From an uncultured Ruminococcus sp. (GTDB taxonomy: Bacteria; Bacillota; Clostridia; Oscillospirales; Ruminococcaceae), in contig CASEUJ010000002.1 in the NCBI GenBank assembly GCA_949291125.1, positions 62,001-126,000 on the forward strand: 64,000 nt of DNA. The letters are read 5' to 3'. The translations under genes and the position numbers were made by a program. The notes below the pieces were generated by a model. The model was not told the origin of the DNA, made no database searches, and was given only the letters and a program-made list of their open reading frames with translations. Position 1 is the stretch's first letter, and the number at the start of each line of letters is the position of its first letter. This document shows, in pieces, positions 18,965 to 28,411 of the stretch.

Positions 18965-19154
18965 AGTATAGCTCCTCTCAATGAAAGTATAAATGCAAAA
19001 ATTACTTCCAGACAAATCATCGGATAAACCTGTACCACATCTTGTGGTATAGATCGTTTTTGCTGTGTATTCTTTCCTTTTGAAAAAAATGGTGTGATGC
19101 AACCTAGAATGTATGATAAAGTTTCATTTAAAAAAATGATCATGAGAAATTCAC

Positions 19155-19183
19155 TTGACATTGTATGCGCAAAGCGCTATAAT
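19155..19183 (+). promoter_or_regulatory. Consensus sigma-A promoter of nrdDG
   Basis: TTGACA, 17-bp spacer, TATAAT: a perfect match to the consensus. Transcription would begin near 19190, leaving an unusually long (~240 nt) leader before nrdD. Confidence 0.85.
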
Positions 19184-19190
19184 GGTAACT

Positions 19191-19236
19191 ACAAGATATA
19201 GTATGTGTGATCGCTTTCGCATACTACCTGTAGTGG
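19191..19236 (+). promoter_or_regulatory. Putative NrdR box pair, forming an imperfect dyad
   Basis: ACAAGATATAGTATGT (19191-19206) and ATACTACCTGTAGTGG (19221-19236) match the NrdR consensus acaCwAtATaTwGtgt at 12 and 11 of 16 positions. Their starts are 30 bp apart, close to three helical turns. They lie directly at the start of transcription, where a repressor would block nrdDG. The two boxes also form an inverted repeat (ACTACA...TAGTATG with CATACTACCTGTAGT), so an RNA hairpin is possible. Confidence 0.55.
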
Positions 19237-19427
19237 TCTTGCTATTTTTTAAAGCAAATACGACGGTGATGTTATTATACCATAGTTAACGTAAAAAAGC
19301 AAGCCTTGCCGGAGCAGAAAACTGGAATCATCTTCTGCTTTTGAGTAAGTCTTTTTACAGCGCCGTATTCGTTGGTGCAACAAAATGAAAGGAAAAATTT
19401 TACTTTTATAATTGGGAGGAATCAGCT
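19237..19427 (+). other. Long nrdD leader
   Basis: About 190 nt of untranslated sequence without an open frame that looks coding. It holds small hairpins such as GCAGAA...TTCTGC (about 19315-19340). No riboswitch class was recognised. It ends with GGGAGGA, 8 bp before the GTG start of nrdD. Confidence 0.4.
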
Positions 19428-21587
19428 GTGAAAATCATAAAACGAAGCGGAAAAGAAGACTTATTTGATCGAAGAAAAATCGAAGCTGCGATCGGTAAGG
19501 CAAATGTGACAGTCGTAGAAAGCGAACGTCTTTCTGAACAGTCGATCGCGGAGATCGCGCTTGAAATTGAAACGCGTTGTGTTAATATGAACCGCGCAGT
19601 CGATGTCGAGACCATTCAAGACTGGGTAGAACTGGAAATCATGAAGCACGGTGCGTATACTGTGGCGAAGAACTACATCACTTATCGGTATGAACGTAGC
19701 TTACTGCGTCAATCTAACACAACGGATAAGAAGATCCTGAGTCTGCTAAATTTTGAAAACGAAGAGGTCAAGCAAGAAAACTCGAATAAAAACCCTATTG
19801 TCAACAGTGTGCAGCGTGATTATATGGCCGGCGAAGTCAGTAAAGATATCACCTCTCGTTTCTTGCTGCCGCATGATATTACGGAAGCGCATCAAAAGGG
19901 CTTGATCCATTTCCACGATGCCGATTATTTTGCGCAGCATATGCATAACTGCTGCTTGGTCAATCTGGAGGATATGCTTCAGAACGGCACTGTGATCAGC
20001 GAAACTATGATTGAAAAACCGCATAGCTTTTCTACAGCCTGCAATATTTCAACCCAGATCATTGCCCAGATTGCAAGTTCGCAGTACGGCGGTCAGAGCA
20101 TCACCCTGTCGCATCTGGCACCCTTTGTACAAGTGAGCCGCGAAAAATTCCGTCGGGATGTACGGCGTGAATATGAAAAGCTCGGTAAGCCAGTGGATGA
20201 AGAAACAATTCACAGCGTCGCAGAGATGCGGGTACGAAATGAGATCATTCAGGGGGTACAGATGATCCAATACCAGGTCATCACGCTAATGACCACCAAT
20301 GGTCAAGCGCCGTTTGTTACTGTATTTATGTACCTAGATGAAGTGCCGGAAGGACAGACACGTGATGATCTGGCGATCATTATTGAAGAAATGCTGCGGC
20401 AGCGTATCCAAGGGGTCAAAAATGAAAAAGGTGTATTTATCACGCCAGCATTCCCGAAGTTGATCTATGTGCTTGAAGAGGATAACATCCGTGAAGGTTC
20501 ACGCTATTTTTATTTGACTAAACTTGCTGCAAAATGTACTGCAAAGCGCATGGTGCCGGACTACATCTCTGAAAAAATCATGAAAAAGCTCAAAGATGGC
20601 AACTGCTATACCTGCATGGGATGTCGGTCGTTCCTCACTGTATATAAAGATGAAAATGATAAGTATAAGTTTTATGGTAGATTCAACCAGGGTGTAGTCA
20701 CACTGAATCTGGTAGACATTGCCTGCTCTTCTGAGGGTGATGAAAAACGCTTCTGGAAAATTTTTGATGAACGTCTGGAATTGTGCTACCGTGCATTAAT
20801 GTGCCGTCATAACCGTCTGAAGGGAACGCCTTCCGATGTAGCACCGATCCTGTGGCAATATGGGGCGCTTGCTCGGCTGAAGAAAGGCGAAAAAATCGAT
20901 AAGCTCTTATATGGTGGTTATTCGACGCTGTCACTTGGATATGCCGGTCTTTGTGAGTGTACACGATATATGACCGGAAAATCACATACTGATCCGGAGG
21001 CAACACCGTTTGCGCTGCGAGTAATGCAATATCTGAATGATACCTGCAAGCGTTGGGCAAAGGAAACCAATATTGACTTTAGCCTATATGGTACACCACT
21101 GGAATCGACGACATATAAGTTTGCACGTTGCTTACAGGAACGTTTTGGCGTGATCGAAGGGGTTACAGATAAAAACTACATCACAAACAGCTATCATGTC
21201 CATGTTACGGAACAGATCAACGCTTTTGACAAACTGACCTTTGAAGCACAGTTCCAAGAATTGTCGCCGGGCGGCGCAATTAGCTATGTAGAAGTGCCGA
21301 ATATGCAGCAGAACATTCCGGCAGTCATTGCAGTGATGCAGCACATCTATGACAATATCATGTATGCAGAGCTGAATACCAAAAGCGACTATTGTCAGGT
21401 CTGCGGCTATGATGGAGAAATCCAGATTGTTGAAGATGATGGCAAGCTGGTATGGGAGTGCCCGAATTGTAAGAATCGTGATCAGGATAAGCTCAATGTC
21501 GCACGCCGCACCTGTGGCTATATCGGTACTCAGTTCTGGAATCAGGGACGCACACAAGAGATCCGTGATCGTGTCATGCATTTATAA
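19428..21587 (+). CDS. nrdD: Anaerobic ribonucleoside-triphosphate reductase
   Basis: The oxygen-sensitive class III reductase, which makes dNTPs using a glycyl radical. It is 719 residues long. An N-terminal ATP-cone (KRSGKEDLFDRRKIEAAI) is followed by the catalytic barrel with CMGCRSF, then a C-terminal zinc site (CQVCG and CPNC) and the radical loop RRTCGYIG with the radical Gly at ~697. The GTG start follows GGGAGGA. nrdG follows 14 bp later. The ATP-cone implies allosteric control by dATP/ATP. Confidence 0.97.
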   Translation: MKIIKRSGKEDLFDRRKIEAAIGKANVTVVESERLSEQSIAEIALEIETRCVNMNRAVDVETIQDWVELEIMKHGAYTVAKNYITYRYERSLLRQSNTTDKKILSLLNFENEEVKQENSNKNPIVNSVQRDYMAGEVSKDITSRFLLPHDITEAHQKGLIHFHDADYFAQHMHNCCLVNLEDMLQNGTVISETMIEKPHSFSTACNISTQIIAQIASSQYGGQSITLSHLAPFVQVSREKFRRDVRREYEKLGKPVDEETIHSVAEMRVRNEIIQGVQMIQYQVITLMTTNGQAPFVTVFMYLDEVPEGQTRDDLAIIIEEMLRQRIQGVKNEKGVFITPAFPKLIYVLEEDNIREGSRYFYLTKLAAKCTAKRMVPDYISEKIMKKLKDGNCYTCMGCRSFLTVYKDENDKYKFYGRFNQGVVTLNLVDIACSSEGDEKRFWKIFDERLELCYRALMCRHNRLKGTPSDVAPILWQYGALARLKKGEKIDKLLYGGYSTLSLGYAGLCECTRYMTGKSHTDPEATPFALRVMQYLNDTCKRWAKETNIDFSLYGTPLESTTYKFARCLQERFGVIEGVTDKNYITNSYHVHVTEQINAFDKLTFEAQFQELSPGGAISYVEVPNMQQNIPAVIAVMQHIYDNIMYAELNTKSDYCQVCGYDGEIQIVEDDGKLVWECPNCKNRDQDKLNVARRTCGYIGTQFWNQGRTQEIRDRVMHL

Positions 21588-21601
21588 GAAGGTGACATTG
21601 G

Positions 21602-22096
21602 ATGCATTATGGTACGATCAAATCATGTGATATTGCCAACGGCGAAGGAGTGCGTGTTTCCCTTTTCGTGTCCGGATGCCGTCATCGATGTAAAAATTGC
21701 TTTAATCCAGAAACGTGGAACTTCTCCTATGGAACACCATATACAGAAGAAACCACAACGAAAATCTTAGAGCTTCTTTCGCCGCATTATATTCAAGGGC
21801 TGACGCTTATCGGTGGTGAGCCAATGGAACCAGAAAATCAGCGTGACCTACTGTCACTGGTGCAGGCAGTGCGAAAACGGTATGGCATGACAAAAGATAT
21901 CTGGTGTTATACAGGCTGCATTCTGGAAACAGAATTATTGGCGGAGAGCAGCTATCGCTGCGAAGTAACAGATCAGCTGTTACAGGAAATCAATGTGTTA
22001 GTAGATGGACCTTTTATCGAGGAACAAAAATCATTAACGCTCCCCTTCCGTGGTTCAGAAAACCAGAGGATTATAAAATTGCACGATCAAAAATAA
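21602..22096 (+). CDS. nrdG: Anaerobic ribonucleotide reductase-activating protein (radical SAM)
   Basis: A 164-residue radical-SAM activase that installs the glycyl radical on NrdD. The 4Fe-4S motif is CRHRCKNC, preceded by NGEGVRVSLFVSG, and TLIGGEPM is the SAM-binding GGE motif. Length and position directly after nrdD are as expected. A strong terminator follows. Confidence 0.96.
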   Translation: MHYGTIKSCDIANGEGVRVSLFVSGCRHRCKNCFNPETWNFSYGTPYTEETTTKILELLSPHYIQGLTLIGGEPMEPENQRDLLSLVQAVRKRYGMTKDIWCYTGCILETELLAESSYRCEVTDQLLQEINVLVDGPFIEEQKSLTLPFRGSENQRIIKLHDQK

Positions 22097-22104
22097 TCGA
22101 CAGA

Positions 22105-22146
22105 AACAGCGGATCAGAATATCGACCGAATCCGCTGTTCTTTTTT
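22105..22146 (+). terminator. Intrinsic terminator of nrdDG
   Basis: A 10-bp stem (AACAGCGGAT and its complement) with a 15-nt loop, then C and six T. Confidence 0.85.
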
Positions 22147-22217
22147 GGCGATCATCACGAAAATGCTTCACTATACTAACTGAAAATTTGCATTACTGCT
22201 GAATTTTTCTATAGGAC

Positions 22218-22246
22218 TTGACAAATATGAGAAAACAGTATACCAT
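22218..22246 (+). promoter_or_regulatory. Predicted promoter of the ABC transporter gene
   Basis: TTGACA, 17-bp spacer, TACCAT. The -35 is perfect and the -10 weak, which suggests activation. The next 60 bp contain partly repeated CACATG motifs (GTCACATGATG and TTCACATGTGG) that could be a regulator site. No adjacent regulator gene is present. Confidence 0.45.
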
Positions 22247-22377
22247 TTTACTAGTGAAGTCACATGATGTCTTCAAAAACGTAATTCACATGTGGTGGCG
22301 GATTATCTAAAAATGAGGATCCACGCAGATGCCATTCAGGGCAAAAGAAAAGAAAAGAAAAGAAAGGAAGCGATTTT

Positions 22378-25032
22378 TTGCTGCAAATCAAAGACATTGT
22401 CAAACGCTATCAAACCGGAGATCTAGTGCAGATAGCACTCGATCATGTCAGCTTGAGTTTTCGGGATAACGAATTCGTCGCCGTACTCGGACCAAGTGGA
22501 TCCGGAAAAACAACGCTGTTAAACATCATCGGCGGACTGGATCGTTATGACAGCGGCGATCTGATCATCAGCGGCATTTCCACTCAGAAATACCGGGATC
22601 GAGATTGGGACTCGTATCGAAATCACACCGTTGGATTTGTCTTTCAGAGCTATAACCTGATCCCCCATCAGAACATCTTGTCAAATGTTGAGCTTGCCTT
22701 GACGATCTCCGGTGTTTCCAAAAAAGAACGCAGAAAACGCGCCAAGGAAGCGCTGGAACAGGTTGGACTGGGAGATCAGCTTCATAAGAAGCCAAATCAG
22801 ATGTCCGGCGGTCAGATGCAACGTGTAGCAATCGCTCGGGCTCTTGTTAACAATCCAGATATCCTTCTGGCGGATGAACCGACAGGAGCTTTGGACACGG
22901 AAACAAGCATTCAGGTCATGGATTTATTGAAACAAGTTGCAAAAGATCGCCTTGTAATTATGGTCACGCATAATCCAGAGCTGGCAGAAACTTATGCAAC
23001 ACGCATTGTGAAACTTCGCGATGGGAAAATCAAAGATGATTCCAATCCATTTGAAATACCAGAATCAGAGCAGCCACCTGTACACAAAAATATGGGAAAG
23101 TCCTCAATGTCCTTCCTGACGGCACTATCTCTCAGTTTCAATAATCTGCGCACCAAAAAAGCGCGTACATTACTCACATCATTTGCTGGCAGCATTGGTA
23201 TCATCGGCATTGCCATGATTCTTTCACTATCAAGCGGTATCAGCGACTATATTGAAACAGTACAACAGGATACACTCTCTACTTATCCATTGACAATCGA
23301 AAAAGAAAGTTTAGACCTCACTTCACTGATGGCGGAAATGATGTCGCAAAATACAGAGAACGGTATCGCTCATGACAGGGATAAGGTCTATTCCAACAAC
23401 ATTGTCGCGCAGACATTCTCCACCATTAGCGAAGACGCGAAGTCCAACGATCTAGGAAATTTCAAATCTTATCTAGAAAGCGACGATTGTAACATTGACA
23501 GCTATGTTTCCGATATCCAGTACAGCTATGATCTGAGCATCCAGCTGTACAGCACTAACACAGAAGATGGCGTTATACGGGTCAATCCTACGTCACTCTC
23601 CATGTCTGGTGACACTGAAAGCCAATCCCAATCTATCACTGGACCACCTACCTCGACCAGTGATATGACGGCATATATGTCCTTTGGCGATGTCTTTAGC
23701 GAGATGATCGATAATCCGGCGTTGATCGAGAGCCAGTATGATATCCTTGCCGGCAGAATGCCTGAGGATGGCGCTTATAACGAACTAGTACTGGTTGTGG
23801 ATGAAAACAACGAGATCAGTGATGCGGCATTGTATACTCTGGGACTGATGGATCCGGAAGAGTGTGAAAAAATGATCAGCGATTTCACCGCTGGAAAGAC
23901 TGTGGAGGAGCAGAAACAGGTTTCCTTCACTTATGATGAGTTGCTGAACACCTCCTTCAAGCTGGTTTTGAATACGGAGTATTACCAATACAACGAAGAA
24001 ACCGGTGTATATGAGGATATGCAGGAAGATGAAGCGTATATGAAGTCTATTGTGGAAAATGCGCCAGAACTGAAAATCGTTGGAATTCTCCGTCCTAACG
24101 AAGAGGCCACAGCGACCTCCATTAGTACCTCCGTTGCCTATACGTGTGCACTCACAAAATATGTAGTAGAACAGATCCAAAACAGTGACATCGTACAGGC
24201 GCAAAAAGCCGATCCGGAAGTAAATGTCCTGACAGGAATGCCTTTTGATACAGAAAGCTATGCCGATACTCTCACAGCAGAGGATATGCAGGCAGATATC
24301 GCCAAGATGTCCCCAGAAGAGCAGGCGCAATTTCAGCAAATGGCCGAAGCTATGGGCGAAGAGGCTATGCTGGAGGCATATCGGGAATCGGTTCGGGAGA
24401 GTACTACGGACACTTATGAAAATGTGTTGCTGCGGTTGGGCGATGTAGATCTGGATCAGCCATCTGCCATTCATATCTATCCAAAGGATTTTGAATCCAA
24501 AGACGCCATCGTTTCAATCATAAACGATTATAACCAAGAACAAACCGATGCAGGGCATGAGGAAATGGTACTTACATACACCGACTATGTGGGGCTGATG
24601 ATGTCATCAGTTACCACGATCGTCAATATGATCAGCTATGTACTGATTGCCTTTGTTTCTATTTCCTTGGTCGTATCCTCCATTATGATTGGTATTATCA
24701 CCTATATTTCAGTGCTTGAACGTACCAAAGAGATCGGCATCTTGCGTGGCATTGGCGCATCCAAGAGAAATATCTCCAGTATTTTTAACGCTGAAACGCT
24801 GATTGTTGGATTGGTGGCAGGATTATTCGGAATCGGACTAACATTGGTGTTGTTGATCCCGGCAAATGCAATTATTGAGATTGCAACAGATATCCCGAAT
24901 CTGGCTGTACTACCGTGGAAGGGTGCGATCATTCTTGTGATCATTAGCATGGTGCTGACTCTGATTGCTGGTCTGATCCCTTCTAGAAAAGCGGCAAAAA
25001 AAGATCCGGTGACAGCATTGCGGACAGAATAA
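22378..25032 (+). CDS. MacB/FtsX-type ABC transporter, ATPase and permease fused
   Basis: An 884-residue fusion. Residues 1-225 are an ABC ATPase: Walker A GPSGSGKTT (38-46), signature SGGQMQRVAIAR, Walker B ILLADEPTGALD. One transmembrane helix follows (~260-285), then a ~470-residue acidic extracytoplasmic domain and three C-terminal helices of the FtsX type (ERTKEIGILRGIGASKR motif). Such transporters export peptides or antibiotics or act as mechanotransmitters. The cargo is unknown. The start is TTG after AAAGGAAG; no ATG fits. It is a single-gene unit. Confidence 0.88.
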   Translation: MLQIKDIVKRYQTGDLVQIALDHVSLSFRDNEFVAVLGPSGSGKTTLLNIIGGLDRYDSGDLIISGISTQKYRDRDWDSYRNHTVGFVFQSYNLIPHQNILSNVELALTISGVSKKERRKRAKEALEQVGLGDQLHKKPNQMSGGQMQRVAIARALVNNPDILLADEPTGALDTETSIQVMDLLKQVAKDRLVIMVTHNPELAETYATRIVKLRDGKIKDDSNPFEIPESEQPPVHKNMGKSSMSFLTALSLSFNNLRTKKARTLLTSFAGSIGIIGIAMILSLSSGISDYIETVQQDTLSTYPLTIEKESLDLTSLMAEMMSQNTENGIAHDRDKVYSNNIVAQTFSTISEDAKSNDLGNFKSYLESDDCNIDSYVSDIQYSYDLSIQLYSTNTEDGVIRVNPTSLSMSGDTESQSQSITGPPTSTSDMTAYMSFGDVFSEMIDNPALIESQYDILAGRMPEDGAYNELVLVVDENNEISDAALYTLGLMDPEECEKMISDFTAGKTVEEQKQVSFTYDELLNTSFKLVLNTEYYQYNEETGVYEDMQEDEAYMKSIVENAPELKIVGILRPNEEATATSISTSVAYTCALTKYVVEQIQNSDIVQAQKADPEVNVLTGMPFDTESYADTLTAEDMQADIAKMSPEEQAQFQQMAEAMGEEAMLEAYRESVRESTTDTYENVLLRLGDVDLDQPSAIHIYPKDFESKDAIVSIINDYNQEQTDAGHEEMVLTYTDYVGLMMSSVTTIVNMISYVLIAFVSISLVVSSIMIGIITYISVLERTKEIGILRGIGASKRNISSIFNAETLIVGLVAGLFGIGLTLVLLIPANAIIEIATDIPNLAVLPWKGAIILVIISMVLTLIAGLIPSRKAAKKDPVTALRTE

Positions 25033-25370
25033 AAACGAAGCAATATAATCCTAAATTTGGCATGATTTGTGCTTTTTGCAAATTTTTTTGTGATACTACT
25101 TGCCACAGATCAAAAAAAATGATATAATAAATAATAGATTTTGATTCCGACCGTATCTATGGTTTTGCTTGGACATAGCAGGATACGATCTGAATCATGC
25201 ATGATAATCTGCTGAATTCTATACAGATCACTGCGGTTTTATAGATCGTTTTTGCTTGTTACGCAATAAAATCACGGATCTTATCTTACTACATCATACT
25301 CTGTATCGCTTTCAGCAAGGAAAGGAAAAGTCTGTCCTTCTGACGAAGAGGGGCAGATGGGGCCGAATTC
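25033..25370 (+). other. Promoter and folded leader upstream of the membrane-protein gene
   Basis: A promoter at 25100-25128 (TTGCCA, 17 bp, TATAAT) would start an RNA near 25135 with a ~235-nt leader. At 25143-25196 three paired blocks stack into one stem: GATTC with GAATC, CGTATC with GATACG, and CTATG with CATAG, around a 12-nt loop. A second pairing, CTATA with TATAG, follows near 25218-25245. No riboswitch family was recognised. A short open frame across 25256-25477 overlaps the next gene out of frame and has no ribosome site. Confidence 0.5.
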
Positions 25371-26297
25371 ATGAATACAAACGCTTCAACGATCTGGTGG
25401 AGACGATTTCTCTCTTTGATTGGCGCTGGATACTTTGCACTTGTATGCTGGTTTTCCTATCTTGTTATTTTTTTTGAGATTTCAATACCCAACAAAATAA
25501 CATTCTGTGTTGCATTATCGGTAATATCACTGCTCTCCCTAATGGCGATGCTATACAGCCGTTTTCAAATCCTGACACGTGTTGTTGGCATATTGCTTCT
25601 GCCTGCTATGTTCCCTCTTGTATTGATATGTTTTGGCGAGTGGGAGATGATCATACCAATTGCAATTACAGCATTAATTGTTTTTTTTCTGTCCGGTGCC
25701 AGTGAAACAACAAAGACTGTTTTTGGCGTGATTTATTTACTGCTCTATATTCTGGGCTCATTGGCTTACTTTATGCTTATTTCGTTTTTTTCTACGCCTA
25801 CTGTCCAGACTATTTTGGAGTCTGGCGTTTCTCCGACCGGATCCTATCGCTATGAAATTATTCAGACAGATGACAGTTCCGGCGGTGATATTGAAGTGCA
25901 CGTAGAGCCAAATGACCGTGATATTGATTTGTCTCTGATCTCGTTTATCGCTGTGGGCTATGATCGTGTTGTCTATCAGGAACGTCCGGCAAATCCGGAA
26001 AATGCCCATGCAGAGTGGACAACGGTTTCTCGCAAAGAGGTTACACAAGAACTTTTGGCAATTTCCGAAGATGTCGAAATTAGTCTAGACGCACAGCAGA
26101 AAGCATTGATTGGGCTGCCGACCGACACAGAACATGTTTATCTAAAAGATATTTCAGACGACCAGCTGGAAGCTCTTGGCGTACCGGAGGAAAATGATGT
26201 ATTAATTTTCCGGGACGAAGTTTGTTTCCGTACCTATATCGCGGTGTTGGAAAACTATTTTGCGGCAGAAAACCGCACGATCACCCTTTTGGATTGA
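25371..26297 (+). CDS. Membrane protein of unknown function
   Basis: A 308-residue protein I do not recognise. The first ~150 residues contain about five hydrophobic helices (for example FALVCWFSYLVIFF and VIYLLLYILGSLAYFML). The last ~155 residues form a soluble, acidic domain (SGVSPTGSYRYEIIQTDDSS..., later VVYQERPANPENAH). The pattern recalls DUF5412-like or other proteins with a short TM bundle and an extracytoplasmic tail, but I cannot place it. No convincing ribosome site lies close to the ATG, so the start is uncertain. It is followed by xylA after 123 bp. Confidence 0.6.
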   Translation: MNTNASTIWWRRFLSLIGAGYFALVCWFSYLVIFFEISIPNKITFCVALSVISLLSLMAMLYSRFQILTRVVGILLLPAMFPLVLICFGEWEMIIPIAITALIVFFLSGASETTKTVFGVIYLLLYILGSLAYFMLISFFSTPTVQTILESGVSPTGSYRYEIIQTDDSSGGDIEVHVEPNDRDIDLSLISFIAVGYDRVVYQERPANPENAHAEWTTVSRKEVTQELLAISEDVEISLDAQQKALIGLPTDTEHVYLKDISDDQLEALGVPEENDVLIFRDEVCFRTYIAVLENYFAAENRTITLLD

Positions 26298-26420
26298 ATT
26301 GTTGTCAGAAACCGCATTCAATAAAAGGCATTATGACACATTCAAATATAATTTTGCAGAGAAGTTGTACTCTTTCTATGCTTGAAAGCACATCTCTGCC
26401 TATATCAGGAGGTAATACCC

Positions 26421-27743
26421 ATGAACGAATTTTTCAAGGACATTTCAAAGATTGCTTACGAAGGAAAAAACTCGAAAAATCCGCTGGCGTTCAAGTTTTA
26501 TAATCCAGATGAGATCATTGCCGGAAAGACAATGAGAGAACAGTTAAAGTTTGCGCTGTCTTGGTGGCATACTATGGGCGGTGACGGTACCGACATGTTT
26601 GGATGCGGCACAACAGACAAATCCTGGGGCTGCACTGATCCAACTGAGCGTGCAAAAGCAAAAGTTTATGCAGCATTTGAGATTATGGAAAAACTTGACA
26701 TCGATTATTACTGCTTCCATGACAGAGATCTTTCGCCGGAATATGGTACACTGGGAGAATCCAATGAAAAGTTGGCAGGGATTGTAGACCTTTGCAAGGA
26801 AATGCAAGATAAGACTGGCAAAAAGCTCTTGTGGGGCACAGCAAAGTGCTTTGATCATCCTCGCTTTATGCACGGTGCGGGCACATCTCCGAGCGCAGAT
26901 GTATTTGCATATGCAGCTGCACAGATCAAGAGTGCAATCGACGCAACTGTAAAACTCGGCGGTCAAGGTTATGTTTTCTGGGGCGGCAGAGAAGGTTATG
27001 AAACGCTTCTCAATACCAACATGGATCTGGAACTGGACAACATGGCTCGCTTGATGCACTTGGCTGTAGATTATGCAAGAAGCATAGGGTTTACCGGTGA
27101 CTTTTATGTTGAGCCGAAACCGAAAGAACCGACCAAGCATCAGTATGATTTTGATTCGGCAACTGTCATAGGATTCCTGAACAAGTATGGTCTTGAAAAA
27201 GATTTCAAACTGAACATCGAGGCAAACCACGCAACTTTGGCACAGCATACCTTCCAACACGAATTACGCGTCGCAAGAACCAATGGCATGTTTGGTTCAA
27301 TCGATGCAAACCAGGGCGATATGCTGCTTGGATGGGATACGGATCAGTTTCCAACTAATGTATACGATACCGCACTTTGCATGTATGAAGTATTGAAGGC
27401 AGGCGGCTTTACCAATGGCGGTCTGAACTTTGATGCCAAGACAAGACGTGGATCCTTTGAACTTGAGGATATCTTCCACAGCTATATCGCCGGTATGGAT
27501 GCATTTGCATTGGGGCTACGCATTGCAGATAAGATGATTCAAGATGGTAGAATCGATAAGTTCGTTGAAGATCGCTATGCAAGCTGGACAACTGGTATTG
27601 GTGCAGATATCATTGCCGGCAAGGTGACAATGGCTGACCTCGAAAAGTATGCACTAGAAAAGGGTGAAGTTACAGACTCACTGACAAGCGGTCGTCAGGA
27701 AATGCTCGAATCTATCATGAATGATATTATGTTCAGCCTTTGA
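26421..27743 (+). CDS. xylA: Xylose isomerase
   Basis: Interconverts D-xylose and D-xylulose with divalent metal, the entry step of xylose catabolism. It has 440 residues. Signatures are [14 protein letters not shown], the metal-binding [16 protein letters not shown] and [24 protein letters not shown] precedes the chosen ATG; an earlier in-frame ATG has no ribosome site. No xylulokinase is adjacent. It would use xylose released by the secreted xylanases encoded at 53.5-59.5 kb. Confidence 0.97.
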   Translation: MNEFFKDISKIAYEGKNSKNPLAFKFYNPDEIIAGKTMREQLKFALSWWHTMGGDGTDMFGCGTTDKSWGCTDPTERAKAKVYAAFEIMEKLDIDYYCFHDRDLSPEYGTLGESNEKLAGIVDLCKEMQDKTGKKLLWGTAKCFDHPRFMHGAGTSPSADVFAYAAAQIKSAIDATVKLGGQGYVFWGGREGYETLLNTNMDLELDNMARLMHLAVDYARSIGFTGDFYVEPKPKEPTKHQYDFDSATVIGFLNKYGLEKDFKLNIEANHATLAQHTFQHELRVARTNGMFGSIDANQGDMLLGWDTDQFPTNVYDTALCMYEVLKAGGFTNGGLNFDAKTRRGSFELEDIFHSYIAGMDAFALGLRIADKMIQDGRIDKFVEDRYASWTTGIGADIIAGKVTMADLEKYALEKGEVTDSLTSGRQEMLESIMNDIMFSL

Positions 27744-27781
27744 GCTGCGAAGCAATGAATAATAACATATGATTAAAAGCG

Positions 27782-27824
27782 GAGCGCACGAACATATGCA
27801 AAAGGATGTTCGGCGCTCTACTTT
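27782..27824 (+). terminator. Intrinsic terminator of xylA
   Basis: GAGCGC-A-CGAACAT pairs with ATGTTCG-GCGCTC, with one bulged A and a 10-nt loop, followed by TACTTTTT. It lies only 24 bp before the YbaK gene. Confidence 0.75.
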
Positions 27825-27847
27825 TTGGAAAAGGGAGAGAAATAAAA

Positions 27848-28336
27848 ATGGCAAAAGAAAAATTGGAAAAAACAAATGCGATTCGTATTCTTGATAGGGC
27901 AAAAGTGCCCTATATTCATCACCAATGGGAACAGGCTACTGGAAAGAATACCGGTATAGAACTTGCAAAGGCGCTTGGACAAGACCCTGCACAAGTATTC
28001 AAAACGTTGGTGACAGTTGGGAAATCCGACGAACACTATGTATTTCTCATTCCCGTGTCGGAAGAACTCGACTTGAAAAAGGCAGCAGCAGTCGTAGGAG
28101 AAAAGGCAATTTCGATGTGCAAATCAAAAGAGCTTTTACCGCTAACAGGTTATATTCATGGCGGATGCTCGCCGATCGGTATGAAAAAGCTGTTTCGCAC
28201 TACGATTCATCAGACAGCGGCAGACTATCCGGTAATTCTTTGTAGCGCCGGAAAAATCGGGCATCAACTGGAAGTATCGCTGGATGGATTACAAAAAGTT
28301 GTACCATTTCAGTTAGCGGATATAACAGTACACTGA
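27848..28336 (+). CDS. ybaK: YbaK/EbsC-family Cys-tRNA(Pro) deacylase
   Basis: A 162-residue trans-editing enzyme that hydrolyses Cys wrongly attached to tRNA-Pro. YbaK features are KTNAIRILDRAKVPY at the start, VFKTLVTVGK with the conserved lysine, and GCSPIGMKK. The ATG follows GGGAGAG. It stands alone between the xylA terminator and a convergent gene. Confidence 0.9.
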   Translation: MAKEKLEKTNAIRILDRAKVPYIHHQWEQATGKNTGIELAKALGQDPAQVFKTLVTVGKSDEHYVFLIPVSEELDLKKAAAVVGEKAISMCKSKELLPLTGYIHGGCSPIGMKKLFRTTIHQTAADYPVILCSAGKIGHQLEVSLDGLQKVVPFQLADITVH

Positions 28337-28411
28337 AAGTGAATTAAAAAACTTTTACATTGAAAGAGCATTTACACTTTATGTAACCTATTTTCATCGT
28401 GTTGTATTGAA

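Noticed and set aside
23785-24474. 229-codon minus-strand frame opposite the ABC transporter
   Set aside because: Antisense shadow of the extracytoplasmic domain; no start signal and no recognisable motif.
25256-25477. 73-codon frame starting in the leader of the membrane-protein gene
   Set aside because: Overlaps the larger gene out of frame with no ribosome site; too weak to call an upstream peptide.
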